Source: Halicephalobus mephisto (lineage: Eukaryota > Nematoda > Chromadorea > Rhabditida > Panagrolaimidae). From it: a stretch of 64,000 nucleotides of DNA. Shown in pieces: positions 1 through 12,559 of the stretch. The stretch is taken from positions 62,001-126,000 of the forward strand of contig SWDT01000132.1 in assembly GCA_009193035.1 (NCBI GenBank). The letters run 5' to 3'. A model generated the notes under the pieces. It searched no databases. It saw nothing but the letters and a program-made list of their open reading frames with translations, and was not told where the DNA came from. Numbering within the stretch: position 1 is the stretch's first letter; each line of letters opens with the position of its first letter. Made by a program: the position numbers and the translations under genes.

Positions 1-393
1 TAAATTAAAATTAAATTTTTCCAAAATTAAAACTAAATGTGTAAAAATTGAAATTAAATTTTTTTAAATTGAAGTTAAATTTATATAAATTAAGAAATAA
101 ATTTTTAAAAAATTTCCAAAATTCAGAATTTCAGATATCAGATATTCGTTCCAAAATTTATAAAAAATAAAGTCTTGATGAATATTGTACTGTAGAGAAT
201 TTTTGAATTTAAAAAAATTTCGTTCCGAGACCAATGGTGAGGTCTATAAAAAGGTCAGTGTAAAAATAAAAATTAAATTGAATTTTTGCATAAAAATTAG
301 GTAGACGAATTTATTTTAGATGTTGCAAAAAAATGCAAATTTTAATTTTATTTCGAAATTTTTATAAATGTGAAAGTAAAAATATCAATTAAT

Positions 394-963
394 CTGCTTA
401 AATATTGTAAATATAGATTTTAATTTTAATTTTAATTTGGTAATTTTCAAAAATACAAACATAAAAATATCGATCAAACTGCCACAATGTTGCGGGCAAA
501 GTGCAAGTTTAATTTTAATTTCATAATTTTTATAAATGTTCATCGAGCTGCCACAATGTTGCGGGCAAAGTGCAAGTTTAATTTTAATTTCATAATTTTT
601 ATAAATGTTCATCGAGCTGCCATAATGTGAGAAATAATATGCAGATTTAACTTCGATTTCGTAATTTTCAAAAGAATCGACTAAGCTGCCACAATGTTGC
701 AAGCAAAGTGCAGGTTTTACTTCGATTTCGTAATTTTCAAAAATGCCAATCAAACTGCCATAATGTTGCAAGTAATATGCAAATTTAACTTCGATTTCTT
801 AATTTTTATAAATATTTATCAAGCAGCCATAATGTTAGGAATAATATGCAGATTTAACTTCGATTTCGTAATTCCCAAAAATATCGACTAAGCTGCCACA
901 ATGTTGCAAGCAATATGCATATTTAACTTTGATTTCGACTTTTTTACAAATCTCGACAATCTT
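394..963. repeat. 69-bp minisatellite, about 8 copies
   Basis: The anchor GCCA(C/T)AATG recurs at 481, 550, 619, 688, 757, 826 and 895, exactly 69 bp apart, with a degenerate copy before it. Because 69 is a multiple of three, the array is open over long stretches on both strands (a repeating 23-residue pattern), but it shows no start context, splice sites or protein similarity. It lies in the magi-1 intron downstream of the exon ending at 990. I read it as non-coding DNA, not a gene. Confidence 0.9.
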
Positions 964-989
964 AGAAAATAAAAAAACAAAAAACTTAC

Positions 990-3900
990 TTGAATAAATT
1001 CCGGCTGATTTGTAGTTCCATCGTTTCCGATCAACGTGAATCCTAGGCCTTTGTTTCCTTTCTGGATTCTGGTAGTAATCAATTCTCCACGAAGTTTAGA
1101 AGGATCTCTCGTAAAAGCGTACATAGCATTCCTCGGAGAATTTCTTTTTTTCGGAAAATTTGACTGTTGCTGATAACTGGGTCCAGGCGAGCCATTTTGG
1201 AAATTTTTCTGATTTTGATCAATAGTGTTCCATCCGTTGAATTGCGATGATGAAGCGGCAGAAATATGATAACCATTGTTGTTTGAAAATTTTTCGTTTT
1301 TAATCGGCGAATTTGCGAAAGTTGGTCGTTCGTATTGAGTCCGTTTATTTATGTGACTAAAATAAATTAAATTTTGAAAAAGATCCTTGGTCGAAATTTC
1401 AGAATTCATTAAAATAGAATTTTAAATATATTTTAAAAAAATAAAATAATCAATAACGACGAATTTTGAAAGCAATGATTTCCGAAAATGGCCGTCAACA
1501 AAGTTTCCGGCTTCTTCTTTTTCGAAAAAAAAATTTACTATTTTCTTTTTCCTCGTGATAATTCGTTTTAAAGCACATACTTTCAAAACATAATTTTTTC
1601 AAATATTGTTTAAAAAATAAAAAAAACTTACTCTACATAAAAAGTGCCGTGTTCTTCGTCGTCGACCCTTTCCCAGCCCTCAGGCAAAAGATCTCGAGGA
1701 TCTTCCCATTGAGTGGTACCAGTATTGTGGCTAAAAAAACATAATTAAAAACTTTTAAAAAAGTTTAGAAAATGAAAAAATTTAAAAACTTTCAAAAAAT
1801 AAAAAAATATAAAAAGTAGAAAATTTTAAAAAAATAGAAAAAGTAGAAAATTAAAAAAAATTAAAAACTTTCAAAAAATAGAAAAAGTAAAAAATTCTTA
1901 AAAAAATATAAAAATATAAAAAGTAGAAAATTTTAAAATTTAAAAACTTTCAAAAAATAGAAAAAGTAAAAAATTCTTAAAAAAATATAAAAATATAAAA
2001 AGTAGAAAATTTTAAAATTTAAAAACTTTAAAAAAATAGAAAAAGTAAAAAATTCTTAAAAAAATATAAAAATTAAAAAAATTGAAAAAGTAGAAAATTT
2101 TAGAAAACGAAAAACTTAAAAACTTTAAAAAAATTAAAAAATAGAAAAATATAAAAATAGAAAAAGTATAAAATTTTTAAAACTTACTCGATAAAATATT
2201 TTTCTCCAAGTTCAGAATAAGCAACTTCCCAATTGGGGGGCAATGGGCCCAGTCTGTCGTCCTCCAGGGGATGAGGCAGGATTGTCATGGCATTCACCAT
2301 ATCCAGAGGCACTTGATCCACAGAACTGTCGTCTTTCCCAGTATCTGTGCTTCTCAATTCGTGGATTCCACTTGAATTGTCATCAATATCATCAGGTCTT
2401 GGGGTACCGTAAAAGTGTCCTGCAATTTTAAATTTAAAAAAAATAAAAATAAAATTTTAAATTCAAAAAAAATAAAAATAAAATTTTAAATTTAAAAAAA
2501 AATAAAAATAAAATTTTAAATATAAAAAAAATAAAAATAAAATTTTAAATAAATTTGAAATTTTTAAATAAGTTGAAGAATTCAGATTCGGACGCGCAAA
2601 TAAACCATATAATCCAGAAATAGTCGAATCCCAAAGGGGGTTTTCTGGATTAATGGGAGTTTTGAAAAAGCACATAATTGAGGGCTATACGACAGTTGTT
2701 CAGCATCTCCTAATGTCAGTTCCTCCCTCAGGGCTTTTGACCCTTTCTCAACTATAGGAGTTTCGGAATTCTTTAAAATAATCTTTTTTTATTATTTTAT
2801 TGATATTTTAAATTATTTAAAAAATAAAAATAAATTTTAAAATAAAAATAAATTATGATTGTTTCCCCCTCAGGGCTTTTGATCTTTTCTCAGTTAAAAA
2901 ATTTCAAAATTGTTTAAAATAATCTTTTTTATTACTTTATTGATATTTTAGATCATTTAAAAAATTAAAATAAATTTAAAAATTAAAATTAAAATAGATT
3001 ATACGGTAGTTCCTTTCCTCAGGGCTTTTGACCCTTTTCAGTTAAAAAATCTTAAAATTCTTTAAAATAATCTTTTTTATTATTTTATTGATATTTTAGA
3101 TCATTTAAAAAATTAAAATAAATTTTAAAATTAGAATTAAAAAAAATAAAATCAGAAGCCAAATATCTTAGAAGACTAACAACGATATATTTAGTTTTTT
3201 TCAAAACTAGTCTTCTTGGTCATAATTACCATTTGAGACTAATCCAGATAAAAAACTAGTCTAAAAAGAAAAAATAAAATCACCAAAAAACAGGGACTAA
3301 ATACCTCAAGAAACCGACTACCGTAAGATCGAGTTTTTAGATCAATATATTTTGTAAAATTTATTATTTTAAATTAATTTAGACAAAAATATATTAATTT
3401 TTAAAAAATAATAAAAAAAATTGAAGAAATATCCTGAGGAACTGCCTACTGTAAAATTTATTTTTTAGATTATTTTTTTTATTTATAATAATTATTTCAC
3501 ATTAATTTAGATAGAAATATATTAATTTTAAAAAAAATAAAAAAAATTGAAGAAATATCTTGAGAAACTAATTACTGTAAAATTAATTTAGACAAAAATA
3601 TTAATTTTAAAAATAAATAATAAAAATTGAAGAAATATCCTGAGGAACTGCCTATCGTACAGCCGAAATTGAACCGTTTGACTAAGACATGAATGTTTAA
3701 CTTTGTTGACTTGGCACGAATCCAGGCACTTTGACGATAGGTCAAACGAGGTCAGATAAGACAGCAAAAGGACCATAATCTGGCTTTTCCGAAGAAGCGT
3801 AAACAAGAAAGTCGAAAAAGCTTCGTTTATGGTTTTCGATCGAAAAATCACCAAAGAAGATTTATTTCAAAAATGAGACAGTTTTGCACTTTTTAAAAAA

Positions 3901-6900
3901 GCAAATCGGATTCGAAAACGGAACAGTAACCAAAAACGAGTCACAGTAATCCTGTCCAATATCACTGGGAACTAGTTGAAGATGAAATTCCAGAAATATT
4001 TAACTTAATCGATATCGAGTCCTCATTTGCGTAAAAACAAGGTCATCTGTCCCTCAGACTTCCTTCTCAAGAATTAATAGCCCCGAGAAAAATCGTCGGC
4101 CCCGATCTCATCCGAGGATAACAGAAACACCCTGCTGAGCCCGATAATCATACAGTTATAAAAAAATAAAAACAAAATTTTTTACGAAATGGTCCCAGGA
4201 CGAAATTTGAATTTTTCCAGTCGAGACATAAAAATTGTGAAATTATTTTTATATGATCTTCTTGGAATGAATAATAATTATAAATTATAAAAAAATAAAA
4301 GCAAAATTTTTTACGAAATGGTCCCAGGACGAAATTTGAATTTTTCCAGTCGAGACATAAAATTGTAAAATTACTTTTATATGATCTTCTTGGAATGAAT
4401 AATAATCATACAATTATAAATTATAAAAAAATAAAAAACAAAATTTTTTACGAAATAGTCTCGAAACGAAATTTGAATTTTTCCAGTTAGGACAAAAGTT
4501 ATCGAATTTTTTATATGATCTTTTTGGAATGTAATCATAAATAATTAAAAATAAGAAATTTTAAAGAATTATTTCAATATGGATTTTCAAACATGCCAAA
4601 AGAACAAAACTGAGAGTGAAGACAGTGAGAGTCGATTTCGGTAACGAATTGCGAAAATTAACATTTTTCATTTTCACAAAGATCGCTAATTTTGCGCAGA
4701 AATTCAAAAAATATAAAAATTAAAAGTAATTTTTTACAAAATTCTCTCAAAACAAATTTTTAGAAATTTCTAAAATTTAGATGTAAACAACAGTGAAAAC
4801 AGAAAAAATCGATTATGATAGTGATTTGCCAAATTTGTCATTTTTACAATTCCTACTTTTTTCGCGGGAATTTAAAATTTCAAAACTAAAAATTATATAA
4901 AAACTAAAAATTATTTCAAAATTAAAAATTCAAATTCAAAATTCAAAATTCAAATTTAAAAAATAAAAATTATTAAATAATTAAAAATTCAAATTTCAAA
5001 AAAGTTCTCCAAAAACAAATTTTAGAAATTTCTGTAAAATTATCATTTTTATTATTTTCATAAAAAAATTCGAGGATATTTAAAAATTCCAAAAATTAAA
5101 ATTATAAAAAATAAAATTTTTTGAAATTGTTATTTTTATTATTTTTCAAAAAAATTTAAGAATTTCAAGAATTAAAAATTAAAATTTTCTGAAATTGTTA
5201 TTTTTATTATTTTTCAAGAAAATTTAAGAATTTCGAAAATTAAAAAATAAAATTTTCTGAAATTGTTATTTTTCAAGAAAATTTAAGAGTTTCGAAAAAT
5301 ACATCTTTTTCAATCATAACGTTTAGTCCAAGTTAAAATAGAAAATATAAATCTTCGAACATCTGTGTTCTAAAAAAGTCAAAAATCGCATCAACATGCA
5401 AATCCGCTAAACCGACCGTTCAGGACAAATCTGTTCGAAAAAGGATTACTTTTTAAACCAAAATTGAATCAACAAAATTTGTCAATTATTCCTCGTCAAT
5501 TGAGATCCAGTGAAGGGAAACGGATTTTCGAAAACATGGAGGATAATGGACGAAGCTTGCGCGAAAATTGAAACACTATTGTGCCTCTGGCAAATGCGGT
5601 CAGTATACCGTAAATTTCGGGAAATTTAAATTTTGCAAAAAATTAAAAATAAAAAATTAAAGAAAAATAAAAAATTAAAGAAAAATTAGAAATTTAAAAT
5701 TTAATATTTAAAATTTAAGAAAAATAAAAAATTGGAAAAAAAAAATCGAATAAAGTAAACATTCAAATTTTACATTATTAAAAATCAAAAAAAGGACATT
5801 GTTACGAAATCCTCTCGACACGAAGCTTTGTAATCTTAAAAATTCGAGAACTCTGAGATTTGGATTTTTATAAAGTTGATTTTCAAATGGTTTAGAAATT
5901 TTCAGAAGCTTAATGGAATTTAGAAGATTCTAAAAGGTTTCAGAAATCCTAGAATTCAGAGCTTTCTATTAAATTCTTAAATAGTTTATAAATTTCTAGA
6001 ATATTCTAAAAAATTCGGAAATTTCTATAAATTTTTGAAAAATTCTAAAAAATTTCGAAAATTTCTATGAAATTCTGAAAAACTTTACAAATTTTTGGAA
6101 GATTTTAGAAAGTTTCAGAAGTTTTTATGGGATTCTGAAAAACTTCACGGATTTTTGGAAGATTCTAAAAAAGTCGGAAATTTTTATAAATTTTTGGAAA
6201 ATTTCATGAATTTTTGAAAAATTCTAAAAAATTTCGAAAATTTCTATGAAATTTTGAAAAACTTTACAAATTTTTGGAAGATTCTAGAAAGTTTCAGAAG
6301 TTTTTATGGGATTCTAAAAAACTTCACGGATTTTTGGAAGATTCTATGGATTTATAGACGATTCTAAAATGTTTCTACTGAGCTTTCTGAAAATTAAAAA
6401 ATCCTAGAAAACTTCAAATTTCCATGAAATTCTGAAAGATCCTAAAAAATTTCTGAGATTTCAGAGATTCTAGAAAATTCAACAGATTTTTAGAAAATTT
6501 AAATTTTTCTAAAAAATTTAGAAATTTCAAAAAATTTTAAACAAATTACTTTAAAAATTAAAAATAAATATTTTTGTGGAAAAATTTCGACAAGGATTTT
6601 TAATTTTTAAAAAATTTTAATTTCGTTATTTTTAAAAATTTTTTTAAATATAAAATTTATTTTTAAAAATATAAAAAATTAAATAAATGTTTGAAATATT
6701 AATTTTCACGAAAAAAACAAAATTTTAATTAATTTAATTGCAAAAAAATTTGTAACAAAAAAATATAAAAAAATCAATTCGAAAAATGTTATCTAGGAAG
6801 ACAAGATCGAAAGTTTGTGTCCCCCAAAGACCGAGGAAAGACGTGTTGTCCATTTCAACGACCTGCGCAGAAAAGTGAACGAAAATTTGCCTTTTTACTA

Positions 6901-9900
6901 TTTAGTCCTTCCGAGGTATGATTTTTAAAAAAATTTTAAAAGTTCAAAAAAATTTTAACTAAAAATTCCAAAAAAATTTGAATCAAAATTTTAAAGGAAA
7001 TTTTAACTAAAAATTCAAAAAAAATTTCAATCTAAATTTTAAAAAAATTTTAAAAATCAGCTTTTGATTTTAACTAAAAAATTAATGAAATTTTATGGAA
7101 ATTTAAATATTAAATATGTTTAAATTAAAAAATTTTTTAATTTTAAGTTAAAAATTAAGAAAAATTAAAATTAAACCAACGAAAATTTTAATATTAAATA
7201 TGTTCAAAATGAAGAATTTAAATAATAAATATATTTAAAATGGAAAATTTTAATATTAAATATGTTTAAAATGGAGAATTTAGATATTAAATATATTTAA
7301 AATAAGAAATTTTAATATTAAATATATTTAAAATGGAGAATTTAAATATAAATATGTTTAAAATGGAGAATTTAGGTATTAAATATGTTTAAAATGGAAA
7401 ATTTTAATATTAAATATGTTTAAAATAAGAAATTTAGATATTAAATATATTTAAAATAGAAAATTTTAATATTAAATATATTTAAAATAGAGAATTTAGG
7501 TATTAAATATGTTCAAAATGGAAAATTTTAATATTGACATGAAGAAGAAAACGAAAACGCACTCGATGGAAGGAACAAAAAGGTAATTATCGATTCCCGT
7601 TCTTTCGGGCCAGGTCTATCGTAATTGGGCGGGAAACCGATGGAATGCCATCGAATAGAATTTCATCTACCGTCACTCCTACCTTTGTGCTAACATCCCA
7701 GAAGGGGATTGCCCTCGTTTTTGAGAATCGAAAAAATAATATTTGTTCTAAGTTTTTTCAGGATCGGTGCTCTGATTCATCTTAAAAAATGCATGAGAAA
7801 TTCAGAAAATTGTTTTTTTAGTGTCAATTTTGTTACAAAGTCATTTTACTATAAAAAATAAAAGTTTAATGAAGAATTTTTTTAAAATTATAAAATTTAA
7901 AAAATAGTTAATTTTTCGAATTTTTGGAATTTTTAAAAAATTCAATTTTTGTGAAATTTTAGAAGTTTTCGAAAATTTTAAAAATGTTTATAAAATTCTA
8001 AAAAATTTCCAGAATCTTCTATCGGATTTTAGAAAGCTCTAAAAATTTCCAGAATTTTCTATCGGATTATGGAAGATTGCAGAAGTTTTTGTGAACTTTT
8101 TGGAGATGTTTAAAATCATTTATTTGATTTTTGAAAGTTCTAAAATGTTTTTTTATAAAGTTCTCAAATTTCTCACAACTTTCTACAAGATTCTGGAAGT
8201 TACTAAGAATTATTTAAAAATTCTGAAACTTTTTAGAAAACTGAAAATTTCTAAAATTTTTTTATTAAAACTTCAAAAATTCAGAATCTTCTATTCGATT
8301 TTGGAAGATTTTAGGAATTTCTGTTTTCAAAGATCCTAGATTTTTCTACTGGATTTTAGAACGTTTCTAAAAATTTCTATGAAATTTGTAAAAATCCCAG
8401 AAACTTCTATTGAATTCTGGAAGTTTCTACAAAATTTTTAAAGATTCTGAAACTTTGAAAATTTCTAAAAAATTTTTATTAAAACTTCAAAAATTCAGAA
8501 CCTTTTATTCAATTTTGGAAGATTTTAAAAATTTCTGTTTTCAAAGATTCTAGATTCTTTTACTGGATTTTAGGATATTTCTAAATATTTCTATGAGATT
8601 TGTAGGAATTTTAGAACTTTTTAGAATATCTTAAAAATCCGAATTATTTCCCACAAGATCTCCAAAAAGTTCTGAACTTTATTGAATTTTAAAAGCTTCT
8701 ATGAGATTTTTGAAAATTACGAAATTTTCTAGATCCTAAAAGTTTGCATTAGTTCCCAAAAGATCTTGAAAAATCCCATAACCTTCTACTATATTCCACT
8801 AACTTGCACAAAATCGTAATCTTATTTGACTAAAACGATCGGAATGGCGCCAGACATGCAATCTTGGTTAAACCGGAAATTGGCAATTTTCATCTGGACT
8901 CAAGAGCAAGGTCAATCAGAGCCACTCCATCGACAAAATGACGATGTTTCTTCAGTCAAAAATTTGGGACAAACTAAGAACAATGAAAATAAAGCTTTTC
9001 TCGCCGATGTTTATATGCGAAAATAATCAAGTCAAATGTCTGTAAAACAAACAAAAACGAAAAATCACAGATATTTGAAAATACATCTATCCAAATGACA
9101 AATATGCAAATTTCGACTTACCTTGAAAACAACCTTGTTCCAACAGCATTTCGTTTCTTTGCAATTCCACAAATGTTTCAACAGAGACAAATCTGTATTG
9201 TTCCCCGTCCACTTCTCCTTCCTTGGGGGGTCTGGTGGTATCTGAAAATAATTAAAATAACTAAAATATATAAAATAATTAAAATATATAAAATAATATA
9301 AAGTAACTGAAAGATGTAAAACAACTAAAATAATTAAAATAAATAATATATTTAAAATAACTAAAATATAATATATAAAATACGTAAAACAACTAAAATA
9401 TAATGTATATAAAACAACTAAAATACATAAAATATATAAAATAATTAAAATAATATAAAATAACTGAAAGATGTAAAACAACTAAAATATTTAAAATAAT
9501 TAAAATAATTAAAACAACCAAAATATGTAAAATAATATATAAAACAACTAAAATATATGTAAAATAACTATAATATGTAAAATAATTAAAATATTTAAAA
9601 TAATATATGTAAAATAAATAAAACCTTTAAATTTTTATATTTTTCTTGATTAATATACTCAAAAAAATTATATTTTTACTCTAAGAAATTTTTATTTTTA
9701 TTTCGAATACATTTGATTTTTAAAATAACTCACATGGAACTGTTTTTGCATATACGTTATCTCGGATAATCGTCTGGAAATCAGAATACGTTTTTTCGGT
9801 CAAGAGTGTTCTCAAATCAGAAGGTATTTTTCCTGAAAAAATTAATGTTTATTTAAAATTATTCAGAAATAAAAAATTAAAATTTATGAAAAACTAAAAA

Positions 9901-11270
9901 TAAAAAAATACAAAATTTATTTAAAAATAAAAAAAATTATTAAAAATAAAAAAATTATTTAAAGATATAAAATTTATTAAAAATATAAAATGTATTAAAA
10001 GTAAAAAACAAACCTTCGGGAATATACTGTACTTCGAATTCATCTGTAGTTTTAATAAAGGAGTTGATTACTGTATTTGCGTCCCTCAGAATCATTCCGA
10101 AAACTTCGCTGAAATGAATTCAATTATTAAACGATTACGGTAAGTGGGAAAACTACGGTACTTTGAAATTACTAATTATTTTAAACGATTGTGATATTTT
10201 GAAATTATTTACATAACTTTAGCAACTACAGTAATCCAAGCAATTAAGCTAATCCAAAATATTATAGATCTTCAGGTAATTACAGCAGTTACAGTAATTG
10301 AAGATTGTTACATTAATCTAAAATTACTATACAAACCTAAGTAATTACAGTAACCTTAATAGCTACAGTAATTCTGAGGATTACAGTAACTTTAGTAACT
10401 ACAGTACCCCTAATAGCTACAGTAACCTTAATAATCACAGTAATTCTGAGGATTACAGTAACCTTGATAACTACGGTATTCTTAATAATTACAGTAACCT
10501 TGATAACTACAGTGATTCTAATAATTACAGTAGTTTTAGTAACTACAGTACTCTTAATAATTATGGTAGTTTCGAATTAATTGTAGTAACTACAGTAATT
10601 CTAATAGTTACAGTAATTGTAGTAACTACAGTAATCTTGGTGATTACAGTAATTTAAAGACTTACGTTTCGTTGATGGAATAAAGTATATCACCAGGATG
10701 AAGTTTATCCAACAAATCGGGATGAAGGATGGAATCTACACTGATGACGAGGGCCTTCTCGGCTCCTCCACGGATTGTGAATGGGGCTTTTCCGTTGGAA
10801 CAGGGAATCTTTAGACATTTCTTAATAGAATCCAAAAATGGAATTTGGGGACTATGAGAGGCACTTGTGACCTGGTCTATTTCGCGACGGGACAATTCGA
10901 TTTGATCGAGACTGTCGTTTAAAAAAGTTTCTGTATTGACAGAATCGTCGATGTTGGGAGTGCCTGAGGGTGAGGAGGGCCCTTGGACCTTGATTCCCGG
11001 GATGTCTGTTTCGGACAAGTTTAGAGAATCTTTGCTTCCTGAGGGGCTTTTCTGAGAAGACGTTTTAGGTACAGTAAGCCCCACATTGGGTTTCTTCCTG
11101 GAGGGGGGACCCGGGGGGAGGGGCGGGAGGTTTTTCTTCTGAGTGACGACCAGGGTGGCTCTGTGTTCAGGGGGGGTCAGGAGGGAGTCTTCTTTGTATT
11201 CCGTCTTCTTCGGGGACGACGATGCCAGAGGCAATTCGTCGAAACGAAGATCTTCAAAAATATCATTCAT
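990..11270 (-). CDS. magi-1: MAGI-family membrane-associated guanylate kinase scaffold (5' part; 3' end outside window)
   Basis: Multi-PDZ scaffold of cell junctions and synapses. Seven exons (transcription order): 11270-10666, 10108-10014, 9832-9734, 9241-9122, 2419-2188, 1730-1632, 1356-990; all have GT..AG junctions and the phases agree, giving 539 codons before the left edge. Domain order is diagnostic for MAGI: Pro-rich N-terminus (KKNLPPLPPGPPSRKK), PDZ0 spanning exons 1-2 (GDILYSINET..), a reduced guanylate-kinase-like region in exons 3-4 (TIIRDN, TTRPPKEGEVDG), WW1 (LGPLPPNWEVAYSELGEKYF then IDHNTGTTQWEDPR), WW2 (LLPEGWERVDDEEHGTFYV then DHINKRTQYERP), and the start of PDZ1 (TRDPSKLRGEL.. 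GLGFTLIGND). The kinase-like region is too short for catalysis, as usual in the family. The start is the ATG at 11270, with no clear trans-splice acceptor just upstream. The intron 9121-2420 is unusually long (6.7 kb). Family assignment is firm; the symbol follows the single C. elegans MAGI gene. Confidence 0.93.
1740..2180. repeat. Low-complexity A-rich tandem repeat in magi-1 intron
   Basis: Degenerate runs of the type AAAAAGTAGAAAATTTT and AAAAACTTTCAAAAAATAG recur with a unit of roughly 75-80 bp across the intron between the two WW-encoding exons. Nothing coding is visible. Confidence 0.7.
2700..3170. repeat. About 145-bp tandem repeat, three copies
   Basis: GGGCTTTTGA recurs at 2731, 2873 and 3022, each followed by a shared AT-rich block ending in TTATTGATATTTTAGAT. 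It lies in the long magi-1 intron. A second short repeat follows at 3420-3665, where ATATCCTGAGGAACTGCC or close variants recur three times. Confidence 0.75.
3650..4160. other. Non-repetitive island in long magi-1 intron
   Basis: Balanced-composition DNA between AT-rich repeats, without a spliceable or recognisable coding exon. Candidate intronic regulatory DNA; the sequence alone does not prove it. Similar smaller islands in the same intron lie at 4590-4650, 5330-5610, 6790-6920, 7540-7720 and 8790-9060. Confidence 0.35.
4160..4540. repeat. Dispersed 'gtc(c/t)..acgaaattt' repeat, three tandem copies
   Basis: Three copies of about 125-135 bp carry TTTTTTACGAAATGGTCCC, then ACGAAATTTGAATTTTTCCAGT. 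The same core (a GGTCTCGACACGAA-like block followed by TTTTCCAGTTGGGACC) recurs all over the window in introns and intergenic DNA, so this is a member of a dispersed repeat family. Confidence 0.75.
5880..6530. repeat. GATTCTAGAAAATTTC-type degenerate array
   Basis: Roughly 30-40 bp degenerate units built from TTCTGGAAGATTCTA, AAAATTTCAGAA and TTCTATGAAATTC. It is one of many such arrays in this window and non-coding in every frame examined. The array is rich in TTCNNGAA inverted pentamers, which resemble heat-shock elements. Confidence 0.7.
7180..7545. repeat. About 31-bp tandem repeat in magi-1 intron
   Basis: Some eleven degenerate units of TATTAAATATGTTTAAAATGG with variants in the last bases, head to tail. 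AT-rich, non-coding. Confidence 0.8.
7546..7720. promoter_or_regulatory. Candidate intronic regulatory island
   Basis: GC-richer, non-repetitive segment flanked on both sides by degenerate repeats inside the 6.7 kb magi-1 intron. It includes TTGGGCGGGAAAC, which fits the E2F/DP consensus in reverse. No splice-bounded exon is visible. Regulatory function is an inference from sequence complexity only. Confidence 0.3.
7960..8800. repeat. GATTCTAGAA-type degenerate array
   Basis: Same family as at 5880-6530, with units such as TTCAGAATCTTCTATTCGAT and TTCTGGAAGTTTCTA. No gene. Confidence 0.7.
10140..10655. repeat. TACAGTAA minisatellite in magi-1 intron 1
   Basis: More than 15 degenerate units of about 20-21 bp of the form AATTACAGTAACCTTAATAG, alternating AATTACAG and AACTACAG. 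It fills most of the intron between the first two coding exons. Confidence 0.85.
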
Positions 11271-11689
11271 GATTTAAAATATCTTTGAAAAAAAATTTTT
11301 TAAATATTCAAAGACCAAACATGCCCCTTCGGACTGGTGCGAAAATTCCGAAATTGGTCTTTTTTCTAAAAAACATTTAAAAATTCATTATTTTTGAGAA
11401 AAATCAAAAACATCACGGATCATCAAAAATGTAAAGTCAAAAAAATACGATTTTACGAGAAATAAAAATAAAAATAACACATGTCAAATTTCGGTTGAAT
11501 ATAAAATTCAAAACGAACATATTGGTCAGTATTACGGTTGTAAAAATTTCAAAACATCTTGTTATAAATTTTAAGGCTTTTTAGTTATAAAATTATAAAA
11601 AATAAAAATTTCATAAAATTATTTTAAAACGAAATTTTGGAATTTTTTAAGCATAAAATTATAAAAAATTGAGAATCAAATTTCTCAAA

Positions 11690-12130
11690 AATTATTTTCC
11701 TATGAAATTTAGTAAGTTCTAAGAATTTTGCAATGCATTCTAGAAGATCTTAGAAGCTTTACAATGGGTTTTTGAAGATCCTAGAAACTTTTAAATAGAT
11801 TCTAGAGGATTCTGAAAATTTTATGATAGATTCTAGAGAATTCTGAAAACTTTATGATAGATTCTAGAGGATTCTGAAAACTTTGTAATGGATTCTGGAA
11901 GTTCTAGAAATTTTTAAATACATTCTAGAGGATTCTGAAGACTTTATGATAGATTCTAGAAGATCCTAGAAGTTTTACAGTAAGTTTTAGAAATTCCAGA
12001 AACTTTCCAACGAATTTCAGAATATTTTAAAATGTTTCAAATAAATCCTGGAAGGTTGTGAACATTCTACAGTATGTTTTTGGAAATTTCCAATGAATTT
12101 TCGAAAATTCTAGAAACTTTAATAAATTTT
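11690..12130. repeat. TTCNNGAA-rich degenerate array upstream of magi-1
   Basis: Units of GATTCTAGAGGATTCTGAAA type. TTCNNGAA occurs for example at 11738-11745, 11893-11900, 11902-11909, 11954-11961 and 11995-12002. It lies about 0.4-0.9 kb upstream of the magi-1 start codon. Non-coding. Confidence 0.7.
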
Positions 12131-12139
12131 AAAAGATTT

Positions 12140-12550
12140 CAAAAAATCCAAATTCGATAAAATGGGAAATTGGCGCCAAATATATCGATGAAAATAGCGG
12201 CACAGTCGGGTGGTGACTGGGAAGGATTAAAAGGTAAAATGAAACCTGAACAAAAATCGGATTTTTTGACTTATCGGTTAAAAAGTATCAAAAGCAATGC
12301 AAATAAATTGACGCAAAATCGAGCGGTAAGCCAGATGAGAAATAAATGAAGAGAAATATATGAAAAGAAATAAAGCCAAAGTGTGGATTTGCTTCCTTTC
12401 GGTCGACCCGCGGGCGAACGGGCGTTTGGCCCATCGGCAAAGCAAAAGTCGTTGAAACGTTTTTCTTAAAGGTCTTTAACCTGTAAATAATCCCTAAGAA
12501 TGAAAGAGAGACAAAGAACGATGAACTCAGAAGTCATCCATACACTATAA
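12140..12550. promoter_or_regulatory. Candidate magi-1 promoter/upstream regulatory island
   Basis: Non-repetitive and locally GC-rich (around 12405-12440: GTCGACCCGCGGGCGAACGG), about 0.9-1.3 kb upstream of the magi-1 start codon in otherwise AT-rich DNA. No open exon is visible. The promoter role is inferred from position and composition. Confidence 0.35.
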
Positions 12551-12559
12551 AAATAAAGG

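Noticed and set aside
385..891. Overlapping open frames on both strands (128 and 65 codons)
   Set aside because: They are translations of a 69-bp minisatellite inside a magi-1 intron; no start context, splice sites or family resemblance.
8826..9026. 66-codon plus-strand frame in the magi-1 intron
   Set aside because: Complex sequence, but antisense to magi-1, without splice sites or any recognisable family.
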